From Bacillota bacterium (lineage in GTDB: Bacteria > Vulcanimicrobiota > SpSt-956 > JAKJGF01), in contig JAKJGF010000016.1 of the NCBI GenBank assembly GCA_022704525.1, forward strand, positions 1-37,335: DNA of 37,335 bases, in the 5' to 3' direction. Position numbers and translations under genes: made by a program. Within the stretch, counting starts at the first letter, position 1, and each line of letters begins with the position of its first letter. Positions 1-7,152 of this stretch are shown here, piece after piece. Below the pieces are notes generated by a model. That model worked only from the letters and a program-made list of their open reading frames with translations. It made no database searches and was not told where the DNA came from.

Positions 1-167
1 TGCAAAGTAATCCCAAACACCCATCACTACATTTTAAAAAAGTAGGTAAATACTGGTCCGTAAGAATAGGTATAAATTACAGGGCTATAGCTTTTGAAGA
101 AGAAAATGATTTTCGATGGGTATGGATCGGAACTCATGCTGAATATAATCAGATAGAAAAATACTAA
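1..167 (+). CDS. RelE/ParE-like toxin, C-terminal fragment
   Basis: An open frame enters from the left edge (codons begin at base 3) and stops at TAA 165-167, leaving about 54 residues. The tail reads HPSLHFKKVGKYWSVRIG, then NYRAIAF, WVWIGTHAEY and a short end. This is the usual final part of RelE/ParE-fold toxins of type II toxin-antitoxin systems, where a Lys/Arg-rich strand, a YRA strand and a W-I-G-x-H-x-x-Y strand end the fold. Such toxins act in the cytoplasm, as mRNA interferases or gyrase poisons. The start and any antitoxin lie outside the window, so activity and partner cannot be judged. Assignment rests on motif recognition only. Confidence 0.6.
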   Translation, partial: QSNPKHPSLHFKKVGKYWSVRIGINYRAIAFEEENDFRWVWIGTHAEYNQIEKY

Positions 168-208
168 CTACCAGAATTTCCACCATTGTCTTTTCTGGAT
201 CTTCTCCA

Positions 209-1669
209 CTACCCTTCTTTTAATTTATTTAAAGCCTCTCCGTATTTCACGGCTATATTCTCTGTTTCCGGTGGAAGATCTAATACGGATGCCACATCTG
301 TCGGAAGGCCGGAAGGATAACCATCTGCTAAAAATTCAAGAAAAGCCCTGCCGATTGCTACCTGGCTATTTGTATGTTTTCCTCCGTCCAGGCTTTTCAT
401 TGCGCTCAGGCCTATATCCAGATAAGTATTAATATTAAGAGGTTTGTCTTCATCATTTATAAGAGCCTCAAGAGTGCTCCTGTAGAGAGCCGATCTGGCA
501 ATATTTTTAGTTTCCTCGTCATCACACCTGATCCGGGTCTCTTTGATTACTTCACATGTTTGATTCTTCACATTTTCAGTAATAAAATTAATATATGTTT
601 TCCCGATCTCCGCAATCGTCTCCGATGGTAAATGAGGTTCGATTGTATTCAGGCTGTCCAGGATTGTAATTCCTGTTTTTGCCACTCCGTCTAACGTCAT
701 TGGCTCATATTCGGAACCGGCATTAATCTCTCCAAGGCTGTTAAATCCTGCTCTGTAAAGGGAAAGCATAGCTTCCTTGCTTTTTTCCTTCTTATCCTCT
801 TCTTTCATATCATTTTCCAGGCTCTCTATCTCATCAAGGATTATTTCGGCCACTTTATTGACGAGAGGATTATTATCATCAGCCATTTTTTCAAGAACAC
901 ATTTTGCCAGTGGGGCTATATCCTTTTCCTGGCCCGGTATGCTGTTAATAATGCCATTACCTATCCTGGCAAGAATACGGTTTGACGGTTCGGAACATCC
1001 CTTTGCCATTGCTTCCAGGGCAATCTTATATGCAGCATTCGAAGGATAGGTCAGATTGGGACTCAATTCTTCCTGAAGCAAATCGGCAATATCTCCCATT
1101 TTTTTATTTTCCCTGTCATGTTCTGCTATGCCTATCATAAATGGTTCTGCGGCAAGAGCCGGTGCCAGTGGATTTGCCCCTTTCTCAAGACTTTCCATAG
1201 CCTTCAGAGCGGTTTGTGCGGCAATAAGGGATAGGGCACCTCCAGCGCCGGAAGCAAGTGTTTCCAGGGTAGATCTGTATACTGCCTCCAGTGGTTCAAA
1301 TAATACGGCAAGCCTGTTCAAATTACCTGTTCCAATTTCCGGAATATTCTGAAGATTGTTAAAAATCTCTTTATCTGAAAGGGTGGCAAGGAAGCAATCA
1401 CTTTCTTCGGTAATCTTCATTGCAATTCCCGCAAGCCTTGCCTCCCGGGACCCTCTGTTCTGGCTTGCAATGGCCTCTATATAGGCCTCTCCCTCTTTTA
1501 TAGCATCAAGGATATTATCCTGTTCCGACATTGCCTTCAGGCCTTTTTGGGAAAATGTTACAGTGTCTTTCACCTCTTCCGAAGAGAAATTACGTTTTTC
1601 CTCCTTTTCAGACCCCATAAAGGGAACTTTTCCCTGAAACGTATTAATTACAGAGTTGTTTATATTCAT
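209..1669 (-). CDS. Unrecognised alpha-helical repeat protein (486 aa)
   Basis: I do not recognise this family. The protein has no signal peptide or membrane segment, and the first 35 residues are polar and probably disordered. The rest is Ala/Leu/Glu-rich and predicted helical, with loosely repeated blocks: YRSTLE occurs at residues 131-136 and again at 396-401, and a related YRAGFNSL starts at 305. Helical hairpins of about 40-50 residues separated by Pro/Gly/Asn turns suggest a HEAT/TPR-like solenoid, which is inference. Residues 35-40 (DTVTFS) resemble the DVVEVS at 32-37 of the 688-aa protein at 19433. It lies 30 bp downstream of the 157-aa gene on the same strand and is probably cotranscribed. 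The upstream gap holds a plausible ribosome site (AGGAGATATTG just before ATG). Confidence 0.75.
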   Translation of the reverse strand: MNINNSVINTFQGKVPFMGSEKEEKRNFSSEEVKDTVTFSQKGLKAMSEQDNILDAIKEGEAYIEAIASQNRGSREARLAGIAMKITEESDCFLATLSDKEIFNNLQNIPEIGTGNLNRLAVLFEPLEAVYRSTLETLASGAGGALSLIAAQTALKAMESLEKGANPLAPALAAEPFMIGIAEHDRENKKMGDIADLLQEELSPNLTYPSNAAYKIALEAMAKGCSEPSNRILARIGNGIINSIPGQEKDIAPLAKCVLEKMADDNNPLVNKVAEIILDEIESLENDMKEEDKKEKSKEAMLSLYRAGFNSLGEINAGSEYEPMTLDGVAKTGITILDSLNTIEPHLPSETIAEIGKTYINFITENVKNQTCEVIKETRIRCDDEETKNIARSALYRSTLEALINDEDKPLNINTYLDIGLSAMKSLDGGKHTNSQVAIGRAFLEFLADGYPSGLPTDVASVLDLPPETENIAVKYGEALNKLKEG

Positions 1670-1699
1670 TTCAATATCTCCTGTTTGGATTATATTTTT

Positions 1700-2173
1700 T
1701 TATCTTTCTTCTTCCTTATACATAATCTGGCCTGTTTCCACATCTCTGTAAACAGACTGATAGAGTTTCGTTCCTCTGTCATGCTTGAAAAAGATTTCCG
1801 TTTCCACCTTGCCGCCGTTATTCCTTATGTCTGTGTAACCATAATGCCTGGTAGTTTTATCTATTACAAAGGTTCCCTTATCACACCCTTCATTCCCGGA
1901 AACGCCGACATTCAGACTGAAGAGGTCTTTTTCTTCGGTATAACTATCGAATTCTATATTACCGAGGGCAAATTCCTTTCCTCCGCTCATCTGTCTGCTC
2001 AAAAGTTCGACACTGCCTCTTTTCCTGTCTGTATCATCTTTTGTATTATCGAATTTTACGAATTCATCTTTCAGGTTATAAACTTCTTCAATAACCTGCT
2101 CTGCTTTTTTCCTCTCCACCGGCCCGGAAGGTCTAAAGGTGGAACTGCCGACTTTAAACGGATTATAACTCAT
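1700..2173 (-). CDS. Unrecognised hypothetical protein (157 aa)
   Basis: This soluble, charged protein of unknown family is the first gene of a two-gene minus-strand unit with the helical-repeat gene. A strong ribosome binding site (AAGGAGA) precedes the ATG. The N-terminus is Pro/Ser-rich and polar, followed by a short helix (residues about 20-40). The rest alternates short beta-like segments, such as TFVIDKTTRHYGYTDIRN and TEIFFKHDR, and suggests a small beta-rich domain. There is no signal peptide, Cys motif or catalytic signature. The long leader contains a 21-bp sequence (2261-2281) that recurs upstream of the 688-aa gene, hinting at common control. Confidence 0.7.
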   Translation of the reverse strand: MSYNPFKVGSSTFRPSGPVERKKAEQVIEEVYNLKDEFVKFDNTKDDTDRKRGSVELLSRQMSGGKEFALGNIEFDSYTEEKDLFSLNVGVSGNEGCDKGTFVIDKTTRHYGYTDIRNNGGKVETEIFFKHDRGTKLYQSVYRDVETGQIMYKEEER

Positions 2174-2260
2174 CTTAATTTTCTCCTTAATTGTTAATTA
2201 TTGCTTTTATCTATTCTATATATTATTAGGCTATTTAGCTTATAATTTCAATAACGATAT

Positions 2261-2281
2261 GTTACAATTTTGTTAACTTTT
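2261..2281 (-). promoter_or_regulatory. Shared upstream motif, copy A (GTTAACAAAATT core)
   Basis: Read on the minus strand, this 21-bp stretch is AAAAGTTAACAAAATT-G-TAAC. It matches 20 of 21 bases of 19221-19241, which is upstream of the 688-aa repeat protein. It lies 87 bp before the ATG of the 157-aa gene. The outer GTTAA and TTAAC-like halves make an imperfect palindrome, as expected for a dimeric regulator or an upstream promoter element. The function is inferred. Confidence 0.45.
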
Positions 2282-2487
2282 CATAGCCCTCTTCTGACAG
2301 GATGCAGTTTTTCTACCTGTATTACGTAATAACGGAGATGTTTGAATGGCTTTTCATCCCTTCCCATCGCAAAGAATTAAACAGGCATTTCTCACTTTTT
2401 TGTCAATATTCTCTTCCCAGAGAGATACCTCAAGGGACATAATTTTATCCACCCTACTACTCGAGACCTCTCGATATTATAAGTGAA

Positions 2488-2826
2488 AGAGTGTTTCTCA
2501 AAAAATTATTCCGAAATTCCACATATAGATTTTACCAGGTTTGGATTATGAAAAAAGGTTTGCAAATTATTGATTATAATTTTCTGAAGTTCATCTTCAT
2601 TTGAAATTTCATTTCTTATTGTCAGTAATCTTTTTGCCTCTTTTTTATTTCCCTTTTCTTTACTTCAATTAACTAAATCTTCTGGACTTCCATATTTTTC
2701 CTCTGGTTTATTATATGGAGGGCCCTTTAAGAGATTTTTTTTCTTTTTCTTTCGTCTCATACTTAATTTATTTCTACACACATTTTATTATACCTATTTA
2801 CGGAATTTTTTTATTAGAAACACTCT
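2488..2826. mobile_element. MITE-like element with 26-bp inverted ends
   Basis: The left end (2488-2513, beginning AGAGTGTTTCT) and the inverted right end (2801-2826) match at about 22 of 26 positions, including an identical 11-base outer block and a shared ATTCCG-like inner block. The 339-bp unit encloses a broken small ORF whose last codons lie inside the left repeat. No full transposase is present and no clear target duplication is visible. A non-autonomous insertion or a deletion derivative of an IS fits best; the family is not recognised. It ends 65 bp before the tetR -35 box. Confidence 0.55.
2506..2760 (-). pseudogene. Small ORF interrupted by an in-frame TGA
   Basis: From ATG at 2760-2758 a frame of 84 sense-like codons runs to TAA at 2508-2506, broken only by TGA at 2667-2665 (codon 32). 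The first part starts MRRKKKKKNLLKGPPYNKPE and the second part reads like an amphipathic helix followed by TFFHNPNLVKSICGISE. A single TGG-to-TGA change would restore one frame. Other genes here end in TGA (for example the RIC gene), so recoding is unlikely. It lies wholly within the inverted-repeat element at 2488-2826 and may be a remnant of its coding part. I cannot name the family. Confidence 0.4.
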
Positions 2827-2890
2827 AATTTTTTATATAAAATACAAAGGCATTCCTCCCTTACTATAAAAAATATTTCTCAAAAACATC

Positions 2891-2918
2891 TTGACAGATG
2901 TATTTTTTTTGCTATAAT
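2891..2918 (+). promoter_or_regulatory. Sigma70-type promoter of the tetR cluster
   Basis: TTGACA (2891-2896) and TATAAT (2913-2918) are both perfect consensus boxes, separated by 16 bp, and lie 80 bp before the tetR ATG. The palindrome at 2919-2938 begins directly after the -10 box, so a bound repressor would block initiation. Confidence 0.8.
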
Positions 2919-2938
2919 GTTAGTAAATAATAACTAAC
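2919..2938. promoter_or_regulatory. Palindromic operator, GTTAGT-N8-ACTAAC
   Basis: A perfect inverted repeat of 6-bp arms with an 8-bp AT-only spacer covers the expected transcription start. A further GTTAGT half-site occurs at 2963-2968 with a degenerate partner. Size and position match TetR-family operators, so autoregulation by the adjacent TetR protein is the natural inference. Confidence 0.6.
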
Positions 2939-2997
2939 CTTATGGATAAATTATAGTAATTAGTTAGTATTAATTAATATTAAAAGAGGTTTTAATT

Positions 2998-3627
2998 ATG
3001 GATTTCACAAAGAGGCAGAAGGAGATTATAGATGTTTCCATAAGGCTTATCTCAAAAGGTGGTATACAGGAATTAACTATAAAGAACATCTCTAAAGCTA
3101 TAGATGTTTCAGAACCAGCCATATACCGGCATTTCGATAGTAAAATCGATATTTTACTTGCTATTCTTTCCTATTTTGAAGAGCTTACAGGAGATATCTC
3201 AGAGAAATCTTTTAATCAAGAAATTTCTTCTCTTTCCCGTATTGAAGATTTTTTTGAGAGACTTATGGATGAATTTACCGAAAATCCATCTATGGCAAAG
3301 GTGATTTTTTCTGAAGAGATATTTCAGAATGACAGCAGATTATCGGAAAAAGTAGTGGCCATTATGAAGGGCCATCACAGAAAAATACTGGAAGTCGTAA
3401 AAGAAGGCCGGGAGAATAATGAGATAAGAAAAGATATACCGGAAAAACATATTACCATGTTTATTATGGGAGCTTTCAGATTACTTATAACAAGATGGAG
3501 GCTTTCCGACTTTGGATTTGATTTAAAAGAAGAGGGTAAAGAACTCTGGAATTCTATGAAAATATTATTAAGTCTTTCTCAGAGTTCAGTTAATTATCAG
3601 AAAAGGATTGAAGACTATCTTCTTTAA
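2998..3627 (+). CDS. TetR/AcrR-family transcriptional regulator
   Basis: The 209-aa protein has the standard TetR size. Its N-terminal domain (residues about 5-52) has the typical helix-turn-helix run: RQKEIIDVSIRLISKGG, then LTIKNISKAIDVSEPAIYRHF with the conserved Y-R-H-F recognition-helix end. The C-terminal ligand-binding half is all-helical and gives no ligand clue. The start is supported by AGAGG eight bases upstream. It is first in a run of same-strand genes (cupin, 4Fe-4S protein, RIC, ferredoxin, methyltransferase) and sits behind a consensus promoter with an overlapping palindrome, so it probably represses its own transcript and perhaps the downstream genes. A link to nitrosative or iron-sulfur stress is inferred from those neighbours. 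Confidence 0.9.
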   Translation: MDFTKRQKEIIDVSIRLISKGGIQELTIKNISKAIDVSEPAIYRHFDSKIDILLAILSYFEELTGDISEKSFNQEISSLSRIEDFFERLMDEFTENPSMAKVIFSEEIFQNDSRLSEKVVAIMKGHHRKILEVVKEGRENNEIRKDIPEKHITMFIMGAFRLLITRWRLSDFGFDLKEEGKELWNSMKILLSLSQSSVNYQKRIEDYLL

Positions 3628-3666
3628 GATTGCTGATTTTAAAATATTTAAGAAAGGAGTAAGATT

Positions 3667-4005
3667 ATGAAAATAATTGATGTAAAAAATGCTCAGAAGA
3701 TGAAAAACCCTTTTAAAATTGATGCAGCACAGATTTATAATACAGATCATGCTGTAGCTGTTCATATGACTCTTAAGGCGGGAGAAAAATTAAAACCCCA
3801 TATAACCCCGGTAGATGTGTTTTTTTATGTCCTGGAAGGAGAGCCTTCAATTGAGATAGGAGAAGAGAAGGTAAAAGTACCTGCAGATCATCTTGTGGAT
3901 AGTCCTGCTAAAATTCCTCACTGTATATATAACGAAAGTGATAAAGTTGCAAGAATACTGGTTGTTAAGATACCAAAGCCTACTGAAGAGACAAAGTTTC
4001 TATGA
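3667..4005 (+). CDS. Small cupin-domain protein
   Basis: This is a single-domain cupin of 112 residues. The first motif region is around KAGEKLKPHITPVDVFFYVLEGEP (about 37-60) and the second around DHLVDSPAKIPHCIYNES (about 75-92). H45 and H86 could be metal ligands, but the full HxH-E-H set is not complete, so metal binding is uncertain. Such short cupins often bind small ligands or metals in the cytoplasm. AAAGGAG precedes the start. It lies 39 bp after tetR and 14 bp before the 4Fe-4S gene, so it should be cotranscribed. No specific reaction can be assigned. Confidence 0.8.
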   Translation: MKIIDVKNAQKMKNPFKIDAAQIYNTDHAVAVHMTLKAGEKLKPHITPVDVFFYVLEGEPSIEIGEEKVKVPADHLVDSPAKIPHCIYNESDKVARILVVKIPKPTEETKFL

Positions 4006-4019
4006 GGAGTTGATTTTTA

Positions 4020-4856
4020 ATGCTAAGAAAAATAATTAAAATTGATGAAGAAAAATGCACAGGTTGTGGTCTCTGTATCCCCAATTGTCCTGAAGGAGCG
4101 CTTCAGGTAATAGATGGGAAGGCTCGCCTTATAAGTGATCTCTTCTGTGACGGCCTGGGTGCATGCATTGGACACTGCCCCGAGGGTGCTATTACAATAG
4201 AAGAAAGAGAGGCAGAAAAATACGATGAATCCAGAGTTATGGAAAATGTTATAAAAGGTGGGAAGAATGTAATTAAAGCCCATCTGGAACACCTGAGAGA
4301 TCATAATGAAATGGGATATTTACAAGAGGCTGTAAATTTTTTAAAATCAAGAAATATTGATATTCCCCCTATAGAAGTGGAAGATGAAAAATCGAAAGCC
4401 CCTCATAGAGAATGTTCCGGTTCCAGAATGATAGAACTGGAGGATAAGAAAAAAATAGAGAATACCGTTCAGGATATTACTCTTACCTCTGAATTGAGAA
4501 ACTGGCCGATTGAGCTTACTCTTTTAAATCCTGAAGCTCCGTATCTTAAAGATGCAGATCTTTTAATAGCTGCCGACTGTGTAGCTTTTACTTATGCGAA
4601 TTTTCATAAAAAGTTTCTTTCCCGTAAGATTTTGACCATCTTCTGTCCGAAACTGGATAAAAATATAGAAGAATATATTGATAAGCTTTCTTTTATATTT
4701 AAACATCAGAATATTAAATCTATTACCCTGTTGCATATGGAAGTTCCCTGCTGTTTTGGAACTGAAAGAATTGTAAAAATGGCTATGGAGAAGGCCGATA
4801 AAGATATACCTCTGGAAAAATATGTAATTTCTTTAAAGGGGGATATTAAAAGTTAG
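4020..4856 (+). CDS. 4Fe-4S dicluster ferredoxin-like protein (278 aa)
   Basis: The N-terminal ferredoxin domain carries CTGCGLCIPNCPEGAL (about 13-28) and then CDGLGACIGHCPEGAI (about 43-58). The second motif has an altered spacing, with CDGLGAC in place of CxxCxxC, as in a family often annotated as 4Fe-4S ferredoxin or ATP-binding protein in anaerobes. Residues 60-150 are charged and helical. The C-terminal part (about 150-278) looks like an alpha/beta fold with LLIAADCVAFTYANFH and LLHMEVPCCFGTERIV, and the latter Cys pair may also bind metal. Electron transfer for the neighbouring RIC or redox-stress genes is plausible but unproven. It is close-packed with the cupin gene. Confidence 0.8.
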   Translation: MLRKIIKIDEEKCTGCGLCIPNCPEGALQVIDGKARLISDLFCDGLGACIGHCPEGAITIEEREAEKYDESRVMENVIKGGKNVIKAHLEHLRDHNEMGYLQEAVNFLKSRNIDIPPIEVEDEKSKAPHRECSGSRMIELEDKKKIENTVQDITLTSELRNWPIELTLLNPEAPYLKDADLLIAADCVAFTYANFHKKFLSRKILTIFCPKLDKNIEEYIDKLSFIFKHQNIKSITLLHMEVPCCFGTERIVKMAMEKADKDIPLEKYVISLKGDIKS

Positions 4857-4965
4857 AGAAAAAAGAAAGAAAGTAAAAAGTGAAAGGTAAGGGATTTATG
4901 GCGTAGGGGCGAACCTTGTGTTCGCCCGGCTTGAAATCCTTATGCATTACACATTGCGATTTAAG
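4857..4965 (+). repeat. Composite intergenic repeat (GTGAAAAG/CACGATTT type) with REP-like hairpin
   Basis: Directly after the stop comes a purine-rich arm with AAAAAGTGAAAGG. Then a hairpin: GGGCGAAC (4907-4914), loop CTTGT, GTTCGCCC (4920-4927). Then ATGCATTACACATTGCGATTT, ending at the ribosome site of the RIC gene. The last part matches 11663-11690 and 16590-16614. The palindrome resembles a REP-type unit, with a second, diverged one near 18901. Confidence 0.55.
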
Positions 4966-4976
4966 GAGGGATAAAA

Positions 4977-5726
4977 ATGATAGAAGTCTTTAATGAAGAT
5001 ACAACTATAAGAGAAATAATAGCCACTTATCCTCAGACACGGAGTGTCTTCGAAAAGTTCGGTATTGACTACTGCTGTGGAGGTTTAAAGGACCTCAGAA
5101 CCGTATCGGAAGAAAAGAAAATATCCCTGGAAACTCTGAGAGCTGAGTTAAAGGATGCATTTCAGATAACTTCTTCTGATAAACAAAAAGTGAAAGACTG
5201 GTCAAAGGAAAATCTTTCCGAACTGGCAGATTATATAGAGAACAATCATCATGGATTTATGAAGAAACAGATTCCCGAATTGAAAGACCTTATGGTGAAA
5301 GTTACCAGAGTCCATGGAGACAGACATGGTAAAATTTTTGCCTATTTAAATCTGGTTCTGGATTCTTTCTGGGTAGAAATCTGGGAACATATGTTAAAAG
5401 AAGAACATGTTCTTTTCCCTTATATTCGAAACCTTGAGACATACTCTCTGGAGAAAGGAGAAAAACCTCTTCCTCCCTATGGGACAGTTGCAAATATTAT
5501 AAGACATATGGAGCGTTATGAACATGCCAATGCCGGTCAGACTCTGCTTGATATAAGGGAATATACGGAAAATTATTTACTTCCTTCCGATGCATGTTAT
5601 TCTTTTAAGGCTCTTTATGATGGACTTCAGTCTCTTGAAAAGGATCTTCACGAACATATTCATCTGGAGAATAATATTCTTTTTCCGGGAACTATAGAAC
5701 TTGAGAAAAATTGTCAGATTATTTGA
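4977..5726 (+). CDS. ric: Iron-sulfur cluster repair di-iron protein RIC (YtfE/ScdA/DnrN family)
   Basis: RIC proteins repair iron-sulfur clusters damaged by nitric oxide or oxidants, using a di-iron centre in a hemerythrin-like bundle in the cytoplasm. The 249-aa length is normal for the family. Residues 1-60 are the ScdA_N domain with the hallmark DYCCGG (Cys33-Cys34). Residues about 75-245 are the hemerythrin domain, with ligands visible as NNHHGF, RVHGDRHG, HMLKEEHVLFPY, IIRHMERYEH and LHEHIHLENNILFP. A strong AAGGAGG precedes the ATG. It follows a 4Fe-4S protein, which supports the role. Its TGA overlaps the possible TTG start of a 51-codon ORF. Confidence 0.93.
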   Translation: MIEVFNEDTTIREIIATYPQTRSVFEKFGIDYCCGGLKDLRTVSEEKKISLETLRAELKDAFQITSSDKQKVKDWSKENLSELADYIENNHHGFMKKQIPELKDLMVKVTRVHGDRHGKIFAYLNLVLDSFWVEIWEHMLKEEHVLFPYIRNLETYSLEKGEKPLPPYGTVANIIRHMERYEHANAGQTLLDIREYTENYLLPSDACYSFKALYDGLQSLEKDLHEHIHLENNILFPGTIELEKNCQII

Positions 5727-5878
5727 GGGGAATATCTGTTCAACAATTTGATCTGACTGTAACAGATACAGGAAAACTGGCTATGGCACTGGTTGATGCA
5801 GGAACTGAGGATTTTGATGCCCTGGATAAACTGGTAGATTTGATTACTGAAAAACATAAAGAACATAATTTAAACTGA
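5723..5878 (+). CDS. Possible small protein (51 aa) between RIC and ferredoxin
   Basis: A frame from TTG at 5723 (overlapping the RIC stop in TTGA) runs to TGA 5876-5878 and encodes a short acidic helical protein containing DLTVTDTGKLAMALVDAGTE and ending in EKHKEHNLN. The composition is protein-like and it fills an otherwise unexplained 166-bp gap. No ATG is well placed; an internal ATG would leave 31 residues. It could instead be the tail of a decayed gene. The family is not recognised. Confidence 0.4.
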   Translation: MRGISVQQFDLTVTDTGKLAMALVDAGTEDFDALDKLVDLITEKHKEHNLN

Positions 5879-5892
5879 GGAGGTGTAAGTTA

Positions 5893-6078
5893 ATGATCGC
5901 AAAGATTGACTCTGATATTTGTATTGGTTGTGGCTTATGTGAAAGTATCTGTCCAGAAGTTTATCGTATGGAAGAAGATAAAGCTGTAGTATATGTGACA
6001 GTAGTTCCGGCAGATGCAGAGGAAGCCTGCAAAAAAGCTTCTGATGAATGTCCTGTTACTGCAATAACTATAGAATAA
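5893..6078 (+). CDS. Monocluster 4Fe-4S ferredoxin
   Basis: This 61-aa ferredoxin has the single-cluster pattern: CIGCGLCESICPEVYRM (from residue 10), a degenerate middle, and the distal CPVTAI near the end. The Cys spacing and the EVY after the first Cys group match clostridial or Thermotoga-type [4Fe-4S] ferredoxins, which carry single electrons in the cytoplasm. GAGGAGGTG lies upstream of the ATG. As neighbour of the RIC and 4Fe-4S genes it is a plausible electron donor for cluster repair, but this is inference. Confidence 0.92.
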   Translation: MIAKIDSDICIGCGLCESICPEVYRMEEDKAVVYVTVVPADAEEACKKASDECPVTAITIE

Positions 6079-6092
6079 ATGGGAAGAGAGCT

Positions 6093-6836
6093 ATGGAATT
6101 CTACGAAAGGCTTGAAGAGCATTATGATAAGATGATCCGTTTTAAAGAAAGACTGGATAAAGAAAGATTAATGCTTCAGAAATGGTTGGAGCGTTATAAA
6201 TTTCAATCTGTTGTAGATGTGGGATGCGGTACAGGCCTTCATGCCATATTGCTCTCTCAGATGGGAATTAATGTCACAGGTGTGGATATATCGGAAACTA
6301 TGTTGAAACAGGCCAGGCTTCATGCCGGGGAAATGGGTGTGGAAGTTACCTGGCTTTTATCTTCTATGGTAGAATTAAAAAAGAATTTAAATAGTTCATA
6401 TGATGCTGTATTCTGTCTTGGAAACTCCATTCCCCATCTTTTAGATAAAATTGCTTTTGAAGAAACCTTTCAGGGTTTTTATGATATACTCATTCCCGGA
6501 GGGTTACTGGTAATTCAATTACTTAATTATTATAAAGTCTATGCCACAGGAAACCGTATTGTGGGAATTCACAGGGAAAAAGATACCGAGTATATTCGTT
6601 TTTATGATCTCTACCCTTCCCTTAAATTTAATATTCTTATAGTAACATGGGATGGAGACTCTCCACACCATAGTCTTCAGAGTACAGAACTTTATCCTTA
6701 TAGAAAAGAAGAAATAGAAATTTCTTTACTGAAAGTCGGATTTACTGAAATTGAATATTACGGAGATATGCATTTTCACCCCTTTGATGAGAATACCTCT
6801 TCCAATCTTGTAGTTATTGCAAAGAAGGCCAGATAA
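6093..6836 (+). CDS. Class I SAM-dependent methyltransferase
   Basis: The 247-aa protein has a Rossmann-like methyltransferase fold. Motif I is VVDVGCGTGLHAILLSQMG (about 45-63), then an acidic strand end VTGVDISETMLKQAR, and AVFCLGNSIPHLL as the motif IV/post region. The C-terminal half has the strand pattern of small-molecule methyltransferases, but the substrate is unknown. I place the start at ATG 6093, preceded by GGAAGAGAG; a longer frame from 6048 would overlap the ferredoxin gene and add a non-homologous leader. It is the last gene of the same-strand redox run. Confidence 0.85.
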   Translation: MEFYERLEEHYDKMIRFKERLDKERLMLQKWLERYKFQSVVDVGCGTGLHAILLSQMGINVTGVDISETMLKQARLHAGEMGVEVTWLLSSMVELKKNLNSSYDAVFCLGNSIPHLLDKIAFEETFQGFYDILIPGGLLVIQLLNYYKVYATGNRIVGIHREKDTEYIRFYDLYPSLKFNILIVTWDGDSPHHSLQSTELYPYRKEEIEISLLKVGFTEIEYYGDMHFHPFDENTSSNLVVIAKKAR

Positions 6837-7152
6837 ATTAATGATTTGAGACGAAAAAACTTATACTGCCATATTAATATGAAAGAGTTACACTTTTGAT
6901 CTGGCCACGGGAGAACCTGAAAAATTAGATCTATGTGAAGGTAAATAGAAATCACGACATACAATTTTACTATTATATTTCCAGCTTTTTATTTTTCACA
7001 ACCGATTTCAGTTTTTTTATATATTTCTATTGGTGAAATATGTTATAATAATTATGGATTAAATAAAAGTTTTTGTCAAACTTTTGATTTATATATTTTT
7101 TAGTTATGTAGTCTTCTATGAAAGAGAGTATAGAAAGATATTTTAATGATGA
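6837..7152. other. Intergenic region with no clear gene
   Basis: This stretch of 316 bp is AT-rich. A 21-codon open stretch on the plus strand (about 6888-6950, containing SYTFDLATGEPEK) looks protein-like but has no start and is too short to call. TATAAT occurs at 7044-7049 without a well-placed -35 box; it may belong to the prepilin genes. I see no hairpin terminator or RNA gene. Confidence 0.4.

Noticed and set aside
1547-2197. 216-aa plus-strand frame
   Set aside because: It lies opposite the 157-aa gene, which has a ribosome site and normal composition; the plus frame is rich in Phe/Cys/Ile, as expected for an antisense shadow.
2665-2667. In-frame TGA as a sign of TGA recoding or selenocysteine
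   Set aside because: Several clear genes in the window stop at TGA (for example the RIC gene at 5724-5726), and no SECIS-like hairpin is evident, so a nonsense mutation is simpler.
6888-6950. Short frame with SYTFDLATGEPEK
   Set aside because: Only 21 codons, no start codon and no supporting signal, so it is not called as a gene.
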